44,032 nucleotides of DNA from Nostoc sp. UCD121 (lineage in GTDB: Bacteria > Cyanobacteriota > Cyanobacteriia > Cyanobacteriales > Nostocaceae). The notes below the pieces were generated by a model. That model ran no database searches and was not told the origin of the DNA. It saw only the letters and a list, made by a program, of their open reading frames with translations. This document shows positions 32,601 to 41,465 of the stretch, one piece after another. The stretch spans positions 1 through 44,032 of the forward strand of contig NZ_JACKZS010000041.1 in assembly GCF_014222285.1 (NCBI RefSeq). Reading direction: 5' to 3'. The position numbers and the translations under genes were made by a program. Positions within the stretch are counted from its first letter, which is position 1. Each line of letters starts with the position of its first letter.

Positions 32601-35273
32601 TTATACCAACTGAATACTCACATTGGATGAGAGATTTTCAATGAAGGCGAATTGATTTCCTAAGAAAGACAAGTTACCACTAGAGTTGTCATACACAAAG
32701 TCGCCACTGTTAGTAGTACCAAACCCTGCTTTAGAAACTTGAATTACGTCACTCTGACCAAAGGTGTAATCTTTGATAATGTCAATACCATCACTTAAGC
32801 TATTGAAGATAAACTTATCTGCACCAAAACCACCGGTGAGAATATCGTTACCTTTTCCACCGATGATGGTGTCATTACCGAAGCCACCGGAGATAGTATC
32901 ATCACCATCTTTACCTTCTAATCGGTTATTTTGGCTATCGCCAGTAATGCTGTCATTTGCATTTGTACCGATGAGATTATCAAAGTTGAGTACATTAAAT
33001 GTTATTGTCCCCAGACTAGGAACGTTAAGAGCAGAGATAGTTTGATCCTGTAAGTTAGCGATGACAGATACACCAGCAACAGATTGAGAGGAATCTATGG
33101 TGTTATTGGCAACGCTAGCATCAGCAATAACTGTTTCTACTTTAAAAACTGTGTCTGTTCCGAAGCCGCCACCTTTGGTGATTTGTCCTACACCTGATAG
33201 GGTGATGGCTTTGCCTAGTTTGCTGTAGTCTGCTGTATCAAAACCATCTCCACCATTAATGCTGTCGTTACCCCGACTGCCCTTGAAAGTATCATCGCCT
33301 GCACCACCTATCAATGTGTCATTGCCATCTCCACCATCAATCAGGTCATTGCCATCTCTACCATCAATTAGGTCATTCCCAGCCAGACCAGATAACTGGT
33401 TATTTTGGCCGTCGCCCTTTAGGGAGTCATTGTTAATTGTGCCGATGACATTGGCAAAGTTAACTACATTAAATGTTAAATTTCCCAAACCAGGAACGTT
33501 AAGTGCAGAGATAGTTTCGGCTTCTAAGTCAGCAACGGCAGCTACCCCAGACAAAGATTGAGATGCATCTATAGTGTTGTTGGCAATGCTGGCATCAGCG
33601 ATTACCCTATCTACTTTAAAGACTGTATCTGTTCCGAAACCGCCAGCTTTAGTAATTGTCCCTACACCTGAGAGGGTAATTTTCTTGCCTAAGCTGCTGT
33701 AATCTGCGGTATCAAAGCCATCACCACCATTAATGGTGTCGTTACCTCGACTGGCCCTGAATGTGTCATTGCCGCCATTGCCTGTTAATTTATTATTTTG
33801 ACTATCGCCAGCAATGAAGTCATCTCCATTTGTGCCGATTACATCGTCAAAGTTAACTACAGTAAATGGCAATGTCCCTAAACCAGGAACGTTATTAGCT
33901 GTCAACGTTTGGCTTTGTAGGTTAACTGTGATTGATACACCAGCTAAAGATGCGGAAGCATCTATAGTGTTATTGGCAACAGTAGAATCAGCAATAATCT
34001 TTTCTACTTTCAATAGTTGGTCTTGTCCTAATCCACCACCTTTAGTAACTGTCCCTACTTCTGAGAGGATAATAGTTTGACCTAGTTTGCTGTAATCTGC
34101 GGTATCTGTACCAACTCCACCATCAATCAAGTCATTGCCCTGACTACCCTTAAAGGTGTCATTACCGTTACCGCCAAACAACGTATCACTGCCTTCACCA
34201 CCATCAATGATGTCGTTGCCACCTTTACCATCAATCAGGTCATTACCAGCAAGACCAGATAACTGGTTATTTTGACCATCGCCCTTAAGGGTGTCATCGT
34301 TAATCGTGCCGATAACGTTGTCAAAGTTGACTACATTAAATGTCAATGTTCCTAAACCAGGAACGTTAAGAGCAGAGATGGTTTGGGCTTCTAAGTCAGC
34401 AACAGCAGCTACCCCAGCTAAAGATGCGGAAGCATCTATAGTGTTGTTGGCAACGCTGCCATCAGCAATAACCTTATCTACTTTCAAGAGTTGGTCTTGG
34501 CCCAATCCACCAGCTTTAGTAACTGTCCCTACTCCTGAGAGGGTAATCGTCTTACCTAATTTGCTGTAGTCTGCTGTATCAAAGCCAGCGCCACCATCAA
34601 TGTTGTCGTTACCCTGACCACCCTTAAAGGTGTCATCGCCATTTCCACCGAACAATGTATCATTGCCATCTCCACCATCAATCAGGTCGTTGCCACCTCT
34701 ACCATCAATCAGGTCGTTGCCAGCTAGACCAGTTAATTGGTTATTTTGGCTGTCGCCTTTAAGGGTGTCATCATTAATCGTGCCGATAACGTTGTCAAAG
34801 TTGACTACATTAAATGTCAATGTTCCTAGTCCAGGAACGTTGAGAGCAGAGATGGTTTGGGCTTCTAAGTCAGCAACGGCAGAGACTCCAGACAAAGATT
34901 GAGAGGCATCTATAGTGTTGTTGGCAACAGTTGCATCTGCAATTACCCTATCTACTTTAAAGACTGTATCTGTTCCAAAACCGCCAGCTTTGGTAATTGT
35001 TCCTACACCTGAGAGGGTAATTTGTTTGCCTAAGTTGCTATAGTCTGCGGTATCAAAGCCATCACCACCATCAATGCTGTCGTTACCTCGACTGCCCTTG
35101 AATGTATCATCACCGCCATTACCAGCCAAAGTATCATTGCCTTCTCCACCATCAATGATGTCATTTCCAAGGCCACCGGAGATATTGTCATTGCCTGCAC
35201 GACCAGAAATCTGATCGTCACCACTAGTACCCACCAAAAAGTCATTGTTAGGAGTACCAACAATAATGGACAT
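32601..35273 (-). CDS. Modular RTX-type calcium-binding protein
   Basis: The 890-residue acidic protein starts with RTX nonapeptides, then repeats a large module five times. Each module contains FDTADYSxLGK, ITLSGVGTITKAGG, an IADxxVANNTIDAS segment, ALNVPGLGTLTFNVVNF and a run of nonapeptides such as AGNDLIDGxGGND. The TADYS motifs begin at residues 75, 233, 391, 522 and 680, giving periods of 158, 158, 131 and 158. The C-terminus (GGFGADKFIFNSLSDG, then FVYDNSSGNLSF) is like that of type I secreted proteins. No signal peptide is present. The modules are probably parallel beta-solenoids stabilised by calcium. No exporter is adjacent. Function unknown. Confidence 0.9.
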   Translation of the reverse strand: MSIIVGTPNNDFLVGTSGDDQISGRAGNDNISGGLGNDIIDGGEGNDTLAGNGGDDTFKGSRGNDSIDGGDGFDTADYSNLGKQITLSGVGTITKAGGFGTDTVFKVDRVIADATVANNTIDASQSLSGVSAVADLEAQTISALNVPGLGTLTFNVVNFDNVIGTINDDTLKGDSQNNQLTGLAGNDLIDGRGGNDLIDGGDGNDTLFGGNGDDTFKGGQGNDNIDGGAGFDTADYSKLGKTITLSGVGTVTKAGGLGQDQLLKVDKVIADGSVANNTIDASASLAGVAAVADLEAQTISALNVPGLGTLTFNVVNFDNVIGTINDDTLKGDGQNNQLSGLAGNDLIDGKGGNDIIDGGEGSDTLFGGNGNDTFKGSQGNDLIDGGVGTDTADYSKLGQTIILSEVGTVTKGGGLGQDQLLKVEKIIADSTVANNTIDASASLAGVSITVNLQSQTLTANNVPGLGTLPFTVVNFDDVIGTNGDDFIAGDSQNNKLTGNGGNDTFRASRGNDTINGGDGFDTADYSSLGKKITLSGVGTITKAGGFGTDTVFKVDRVIADASIANNTIDASQSLSGVAAVADLEAETISALNVPGLGNLTFNVVNFANVIGTINNDSLKGDGQNNQLSGLAGNDLIDGRDGNDLIDGGDGNDTLIGGAGDDTFKGSRGNDSINGGDGFDTADYSKLGKAITLSGVGQITKGGGFGTDTVFKVETVIADASVANNTIDSSQSVAGVSVIANLQDQTISALNVPSLGTITFNVLNFDNLIGTNANDSITGDSQNNRLEGKDGDDTISGGFGNDTIIGGKGNDILTGGFGADKFIFNSLSDGIDIIKDYTFGQSDVIQVSKAGFGTTNSGDFVYDNSSGNLSFLGNQFAFIENLSSNVSIQLV

Positions 35274-35928
35274 AATGTATAACCTTTATAGTTTTGCAGA
35301 TCAAATTTGTTTGATCGTTGTAATACTCGCATAATACAATGATTGCAATTATAAATTTCTGATGAAATAAACCTAAATATAATTAATCCTGTTTTATATC
35401 TCTGGCGAAATAAAAATACTGCTCACTCTGAAATTATTAAAACCTCTTTAAGGCTCTCAAACATGCCGACACAAAAGTGTTGCAATTTTTGAAACCCAAT
35501 TAGATACAAAACTTATTATCTGTACAACATTATCATGATATATAACGAAAATAGGCTGTTCCAGATGTCCTCATAAAAGCGAATAAGCCTTCTTTAGTGG
35601 CAAACAATGCTGTGCCCCTATGAAAAATGTCGTTTTTCAACTTCTCTATATTTGGTATATCTTGCCAATGGGTAATTCTTAAAATACGTTTTTTTAATCA
35701 AGATATATTCCGCATTGTGCTTAATCTATTTTTTAAAATTGATTTAGGATTGCTATAGCTATTAGTTATTATCAAAAAACTATTGTAATAAATTTTCTAG
35801 ATTTTAATAATATAGTGATTATTTGAACTTGATATTACCTCTTGTAATAGAAAGCAGAGTGGGGGAGACGAGGAGTATGAGGGAGATCAAGATAATAACT
35901 CCTAACTCCCAACTCCCTATTTTATTTT
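35274..35928. other. Spacer between RTX gene and RND operon
   Basis: The 655-base AT-rich spacer contains the promoter side of the minus-strand RTX gene and the 3' side of the RND permease gene. Three tandem heptamers AACTCCT/AACTCCC occupy 35897-35917, just after the permease stop. No gene is supported. Confidence 0.45.
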
Positions 35929-38900
35929 TCAATTGCTAGAATCATTGGATCTGTTATCATCAGCGTTTTGCTTGATAATTACAGATGAATGTTGATGAGC
36001 GTTCGTCGTTCGCGCAGCATCTCCGCCTGGAGTTGGCACCGTTCTTGATTGTCCATCGTTGTTTCCATCTGGAGATGGTGGTTGCGAGGGTTTAGCAGGT
36101 TTATTCTTCAAGAAGCGTTCTTCCAAAGTCTTGATGATTACATACAACACTGGAACAATCAGCAAACTCAAGATCGTTGCTACGAGTAGCCCGCCAAATA
36201 AGGCTGTTCCTAACGACCAGCGCGAGGCAGAACCGGCTCCACTTGCGACTACGAGGGGGAAAAATCCCAGCAAGGAAGCGCTTGAAGTCATCACAATCGG
36301 TCGAAACCGTTCTTGCGCTGCGGTTATGGCTGCTTGTCGAATTGTCGCACCTTCTTCAAGGGTTTGATTGGCAAACTCGACGATCAAAATCGCGTTCTTC
36401 GATGCTAGTCCAATCAGCATTACCAATGCCACGTTTGCATAGACATCATTCACCAAACCGCGCAAAGCTAAGGCACTCAACGCGCCCAACAACGCTAATG
36501 GTACAGTCAACAAAATAATCGTCGGATCAATATAACTTTCATACTGAGCAGCTAGCGTCAGAAACACCATAATGATTCCGAAGCCAAAAATCAAAATCCC
36601 CAAGTTACCTGCACTTAATTCTTCGCGGGCAGTACCAATCCAATCACTGCCAACCCCTGGCGTTGCTGCTTCAGTTACCGCTTCTTGCATTGCTTGAATT
36701 GCCTGTCCACTACTGTAGCCCGATGCTTCTCTACCTTGTAAATCGATCGCGCGGAAGCCGTTGTAATGGGAAATTACAGATGGGCCTGTAGTAGGTATAA
36801 TCTTTGCAACCTCACTCAATCGCACCATTTGGTTATTTGCCGATCGCACATAAAGCCGCCGAATATCATCAGGCGATCGCCGATAGTTAGCATCCGCCTG
36901 AACATATACGCGATAACTACGCTGTCCCAAAGTAAAATCGTTAACATACTGGGAGCCAATTGCAGCTCCGAGCGTGTTCACAGCTTGTTGAAAATCGATG
37001 TTAAGTGCTTCTAAACGAGTGCGATCGAAGTCAATCTGAAACTGTGGTGTACTAGCAGTAAACTGGGTAAAAACGCCGCCTTTGAGCGCCGGTTTTTGAT
37101 TGGCTTGGGCGATCACCGCTTGAGCGTTAGCAAAAAAATCATTAATTGTCAGTCTTCCGTTGGTACGGTCTTCTAGCTGTAATTCAAATCCTCCTAACGT
37201 ACTAAAGCCTTGAATAGGTGGGGGACTGACTGCGGTGATAATAGCTTCTGGAATCGTTGCAAATTCCCTATTTATTCGGGCTAAGATTGCAGAGGCCGTT
37301 TGATCGGGTTGAGTACGATCCTCCCACGGCTTGAGTTTTGCAAAGAACACACCGCGATTTGAGCCACTACCGGCAAAACCAAATCCCGAAGTGGCAAAAA
37401 CGTTATTAATCTCTGGTTCTTTTTCGAGAATTTGTTCGAGTTTTTCAATTACTTGATCGGTATAATTGAGGGCAACTCCATCTGGGCCTTGAATAATACC
37501 TAAGACAATACCCTGGTCTTCACTCGGAACAAACCCGGTGGGAACATGGGTAAACATGAAATAAGTTGCAGCTAAACCAACCACAAATAATCCCATGACC
37601 GCATAACGAACGCGAATCAGAAAATTCACGATCGCTAAATACTTTTCAATGATCCATTGTAAAATTTGATTGAAACGACCAAAAAACCAACCAAGCGGGC
37701 CGCGTGCAGGGCGAGGTGGGCGGAGCAAAATTGCGGATATACTCGGACTAAAGGAAAGGGCATTAAACGTTGATATGGCGATTGAAAAAGCAATAATCAA
37801 CGCAAACTGTTGATACATTTTTCCTGTCGAACCTGGGAAAAATGCCACCGGGATAAAAACAGCCATCAATACCAGCGACGTTGAAACTACCGCTCCGGTA
37901 AGTTCATCCATTGCCTCAACTGATGCTTGCAGTGGTCGCATTCCCTGTTCAACTTTGCGGGCGATCGCTTCAACAACGATAATGGCATCATCTACAACTA
38001 ATCCTGTCGCCAAAATTAAGCCAAATAACGTTAAATTATTCAACGAGAATCTAAACACGTAAGCGAATGCTAACGCCCCAATCAGTGAAACGGGAATGGC
38101 AACCAGGGGAATAATTGTGGCTCGCCAGTTTTGCAGAAACAGAAAAATCACTAGTACGACAAGAGCGATCGCTTCAACTAGTGTTTTCAATACTTCTTCG
38201 AGTGACGCTTGCACAAATCCAACGGTATCATAGACAATCTCAGCTTTTAAGCCTGGTGGAAAGTCTTTCATTAACTCATTCATCTGAGCCTGAACGTTTT
38301 TCGAGACATCCAGGGCGTTACTACCAGGTAACTGATAAATTGCGATGCCAATCGACGGCTTACCATTATTTCTAGCATTGCTGCTGTAAGTCTCGGAGCC
38401 GAGTTCTGCACGACCCACATCTTGGAGTCTAACTAAACTGCCATTACTTCCAGCTTGAATGACTAGATTGTCAAACTCTGACGCATCTTTAAATTGCCCA
38501 TTGACTCGTAATGGAATTTCATAACTTTGGCCTGGAGGGATAGGGGATTGACCTAATGTTCCGGCTCCGGCGAGAATATTTTGCGATCGCAATGCCGTAG
38601 CAACATCTGTCACAGTTAAGCCTCGACTTGCCAGCGCATTTGGGTCGAGCCACAACCGCATTGCATATTGTTTTTCGCCAAAAATTGTTAAATCCCCAAC
38701 CCCAGGCGTTCTCAGCAGTTGATCTCGCAAATTCAGATCGATATAGTTACTAATAAACAGCGCGTCATACTCATTATTTTCGGGATAAAGAGCATAGACT
38801 AACAAAATACTTGTAGAAGATGTTTGTGCTGTCACACCGAATTGTTGCACCGTTGTCGGTAGGCGAGGTGTAGCACGGGCGAGACGATTTTGGACGTTAA

Positions 38901-39222
38901 CTTGGGCAATATTTTTATCTGTCTGCGCCCCAAAATATACTGAAATTTGGCTACTACCTGCTGAACTATTCGAGGTCATGTACTGCATTCCCTCAACACC
39001 GTTAATTTGTCGCTCCAGCGTAGTTGTCACAGCAGTTTCGACAGTTTCCACATCCGCCCCAGTATAGGAAGCTGAGACTTGAACGCGAATCGGTGCAATA
39101 TCTGGCAAGTAATTAAGCGGCAGCAACGGAATACACACGCCGCCGACAATCAGAATCAGTAGGGTGCAAACGGTAGTTAATACCGGGCGTTTGATGAAGG
39201 TATTTGCGATCGAAAAAATCAT
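35929..39222 (-). CDS. RND efflux permease, HAE1 (AcrB-like) family
   Basis: The 1097-residue inner-membrane protein has the AcrB layout: helix 1 (MIFSIANTFIKRPVLTTV), a large periplasmic loop, helices 2-6, a second periplasmic loop and helices 8-12. Asp411-Asp412 in GLVVDDAIIVVEA are the proton-relay residues of helix 4. A second-half counterpart is GLASKNAILIVEFA. It works as a trimer with the adaptor encoded upstream, exporting drugs or other amphiphiles by proton antiport. Only 14 bases separate the two genes. A cytosolic tail of about 55 residues (from KPAKPSQPPSPDG) is longer than usual and low in complexity. No outer-membrane channel gene is present. Confidence 0.95.
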   Translation of the reverse strand: MIFSIANTFIKRPVLTTVCTLLILIVGGVCIPLLPLNYLPDIAPIRVQVSASYTGADVETVETAVTTTLERQINGVEGMQYMTSNSSAGSSQISVYFGAQTDKNIAQVNVQNRLARATPRLPTTVQQFGVTAQTSSTSILLVYALYPENNEYDALFISNYIDLNLRDQLLRTPGVGDLTIFGEKQYAMRLWLDPNALASRGLTVTDVATALRSQNILAGAGTLGQSPIPPGQSYEIPLRVNGQFKDASEFDNLVIQAGSNGSLVRLQDVGRAELGSETYSSNARNNGKPSIGIAIYQLPGSNALDVSKNVQAQMNELMKDFPPGLKAEIVYDTVGFVQASLEEVLKTLVEAIALVVLVIFLFLQNWRATIIPLVAIPVSLIGALAFAYVFRFSLNNLTLFGLILATGLVVDDAIIVVEAIARKVEQGMRPLQASVEAMDELTGAVVSTSLVLMAVFIPVAFFPGSTGKMYQQFALIIAFSIAISTFNALSFSPSISAILLRPPRPARGPLGWFFGRFNQILQWIIEKYLAIVNFLIRVRYAVMGLFVVGLAATYFMFTHVPTGFVPSEDQGIVLGIIQGPDGVALNYTDQVIEKLEQILEKEPEINNVFATSGFGFAGSGSNRGVFFAKLKPWEDRTQPDQTASAILARINREFATIPEAIITAVSPPPIQGFSTLGGFELQLEDRTNGRLTINDFFANAQAVIAQANQKPALKGGVFTQFTASTPQFQIDFDRTRLEALNIDFQQAVNTLGAAIGSQYVNDFTLGQRSYRVYVQADANYRRSPDDIRRLYVRSANNQMVRLSEVAKIIPTTGPSVISHYNGFRAIDLQGREASGYSSGQAIQAMQEAVTEAATPGVGSDWIGTAREELSAGNLGILIFGFGIIMVFLTLAAQYESYIDPTIILLTVPLALLGALSALALRGLVNDVYANVALVMLIGLASKNAILIVEFANQTLEEGATIRQAAITAAQERFRPIVMTSSASLLGFFPLVVASGAGSASRWSLGTALFGGLLVATILSLLIVPVLYVIIKTLEERFLKNKPAKPSQPPSPDGNNDGQSRTVPTPGGDAARTTNAHQHSSVIIKQNADDNRSNDSSN

Positions 39223-39236
39223 AAATTATCCTGGAT

Positions 39237-40499
39237 TTATGATATAGGTTGGATTGGTGCGCCTTCTCTAAGTTTGAGAATGCCAGAAGTCACAATCGTT
39301 TCGCCAGATTTAAGCCCATCGATAACTTGATAATTTGTGCCTTGAAGGTCGCCTAATCGCACTAAACGCTGATGCACAACTTGCTGCTGTTGTCCATTTA
39401 CGGTTCTGTTTTCGGTAACAAACACAAAACTTTGTCCACCAACGCGAGAAATTGCAACCGTGGGAATCAAGATCCCTGGTTGTCGATTCCAAATCACGCG
39501 AGCTTGAACGTATTGTCCATCGCGCAATCGCCCTTGTGAATTCCGAAAGCGGGCTTTGCTCAGTATTGACTGTTGGTTAGAACTGACATTTGGGGAAATG
39601 TAGCTAATTGCGCCAGTACCAAGCAATTGCTGGGTTGTGGGATCGATTAACTGAACAGGTAAGTTCGTTCGTAATTGACGCAATCGATTTGAGGGTATAG
39701 AAAGATTGAGATCCAGTGAATCGTTTTGTGTGAGTGTGGTGATTGTTTGTCCGATGTTGACATAATCTCCAACCTTGACTGGAAATTCACCGACTACGCC
39801 AGTAATGGGCGCTACCACTTGCTTGAAACCGAGGTTAACTTGTGCCGCAGCCGTGCTTGCTTGAGCTTGGCGGATATTTGCCTGTGCTTGGCGGACGGCT
39901 GCTCTAGATGCTGCTACTTGTTTTTCAGCTGCTTGCAGGTCTGCTTGAGCAGTTTGTAAATTATTTCTAGCAATGTCTGATTCTTGTCTAGCTACGGCTC
40001 CTTCGGTGACTAACTGTTGAGTACGATTGAATTGTGTCCGTTGCAATTGAACATTTGCAGCTGCTTTGGTGCGTTGGGCTTCGGCTTGTTGTTGCTCTGC
40101 TTGAGCAGTACCCAATGCTGCTTGCACCGAATTAGCAGCCGCGATCGAACTGGCGACATTGGCCTGAGCCTGATCTAAACTCAAAGACGCGATCGGTGTA
40201 CCCTGCTGCACCCTCTGTCCACTCGACACGAGAATTGATTCGATTCGTCCCTGGGTTTGGGGCTGTAGCGTGACTTTTTGCTGCGCCTCCAACGATCCAA
40301 CAAACTCGGAACTTTCTTCGATTGTGCCTGCATCAATTCTCTGAAGTTTTACCGGCAATGGTGGCGGGCTTTGAGCATTTGCTGCCGGATCGTTTTTTTG
40401 ACAACCACTCGTCAATGCTGTGAGCATTAGTACGATAACTAATACTGGATTTGCGAGCAATAGGCTTAAGTATTTAAGTAGATAATCAGGTTTTAGCAT
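39237..40499 (-). CDS. RND efflux periplasmic adaptor lipoprotein (MFP)
   Basis: The product (420 residues from ATG 40499) has a lipoprotein signal with lipobox LTSGC (Cys33). The lipoyl half-motifs, an Ala/Gln-rich coiled-coil hairpin (about 105-215), the GVVGEFPVKVGDYVNIGQTI return lipoyl strand and C-terminal beta-barrel and membrane-proximal domains follow, including GLKSGETIVTSGILKLREG. This is the AcrA/MexA family. The adaptor should join the RND permease encoded next to an outer-membrane channel. An in-frame TTG at 40553 would add 18 residues before the lipoprotein signal, so the ATG was chosen. Confidence 0.93.
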   Translation of the reverse strand: MLKPDYLLKYLSLLLANPVLVIVLMLTALTSGCQKNDPAANAQSPPPLPVKLQRIDAGTIEESSEFVGSLEAQQKVTLQPQTQGRIESILVSSGQRVQQGTPIASLSLDQAQANVASSIAAANSVQAALGTAQAEQQQAEAQRTKAAANVQLQRTQFNRTQQLVTEGAVARQESDIARNNLQTAQADLQAAEKQVAASRAAVRQAQANIRQAQASTAAAQVNLGFKQVVAPITGVVGEFPVKVGDYVNIGQTITTLTQNDSLDLNLSIPSNRLRQLRTNLPVQLIDPTTQQLLGTGAISYISPNVSSNQQSILSKARFRNSQGRLRDGQYVQARVIWNRQPGILIPTVAISRVGGQSFVFVTENRTVNGQQQQVVHQRLVRLGDLQGTNYQVIDGLKSGETIVTSGILKLREGAPIQPIS

Positions 40500-41465
40500 G
40501 AAACAAAATGCTGATCGGCTAAATTTATAGACTGCATAAGTTTTCCATCTCAAGCTAAGGGATTGAGAAAGTCTAATAACTCCTTCTTTGCCGCAGTAAA
40601 TTTTCTATCTGTCTAGATACTTTGTTAATCCTTTAGATGTATTTTTCGTCTGAATAGCGGATTTAGCTCAAGTAAACTTATCTTTAAAAAATCTCTGGAT
40701 TAATACTACGTGAGTTAGACGGATTAAAAAAAATACTAAAGATAGAGATAATTAATTTTGTAGGGTAGATATAAAAGATTTTTGAAAATCATCAATCTCG
40801 TTTTATGCCTGGGTCGCTTTGTTCAAGGGCTATCCAGCCGATGCATTTTACCTGACCAAGCATTTTAACAATGTATTAATTAGCTAAGTAAAGTGATTTA
40901 TTATACGGATGAAAGATATTACTCAACCATGAAGTCACGAATTTTAGGCTCACAGACCAAACAATTACCGGAGTTGAGGCGATGGTTCTAGACAGCTAAA
41001 CCAGAATTACACGTTATTTAATCTATGCTCCTAAGTTGCTGATAACCCTGGTTAGACACTTGGTAGTAGTATGGAGAGTTGCCTTCATTCCTAACAGTAA
41101 TAAAATGGTGATTTCTGGAGGCGTATATAATACAGTTAGATTGTATAGGACTAGTATTTGACTTTTGCAATGCACGTAGTGGACTGTCTACGCAAAAGAG
41201 TGCATTAGACGTAGGTTGGGTGGAGCGGAGCGCAACCCAACATATATCAGGATATTGGGTTACGCAAAGCCTCCAACGCCACTTGCTACAACGCGGGAAA
41301 CCCGCGCAACGCAGTGGCTCCCCAACCTACAATTTTTTTGCAACATTTTAGCCTAGATAGTCCATCACAAGACTACCGAGATTTTTTCAGAAATCAAATA
41401 TGATTCTTATAGACAAATAAATAACCTCTAAACAATCTGTTAAAGACATTTACGTCAATTAACTT
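40500..41465. other. Long spacer with a 120-bp foldback element
   Basis: About 970 bases without a gene. The promoter of the RND operon must lie in its first part, which is AT-rich. The only structured piece is the inverted-repeat element at 41211-41330. The last 130 bases before the next gene are AT-rich and may contain its promoter. Confidence 0.5.
41211..41330. repeat. MITE-like element with GTAGGTTGGG terminal inverted repeats
   Basis: GTAGGTTGGG (41211-41220) is exactly inverted as CCCAACCTAC (41321-41330). Inside are GTTGGGT/ACCCAAC (41215-41221/41235-41241), GCGGGAAACCCGC (41293-41305) and GCCACT/AGTGGC (41278-41283/41313-41318). A run of seven T follows. The element has no coding capacity and resembles widespread cyanobacterial foldback repeats. 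Confidence 0.6.

Noticed and set aside
39237..40499. HlyD-type adaptor as exporter for the RTX proteins
   Set aside because: It has a lipoprotein signal and is paired with an RND permease, not with a type I ABC transporter.
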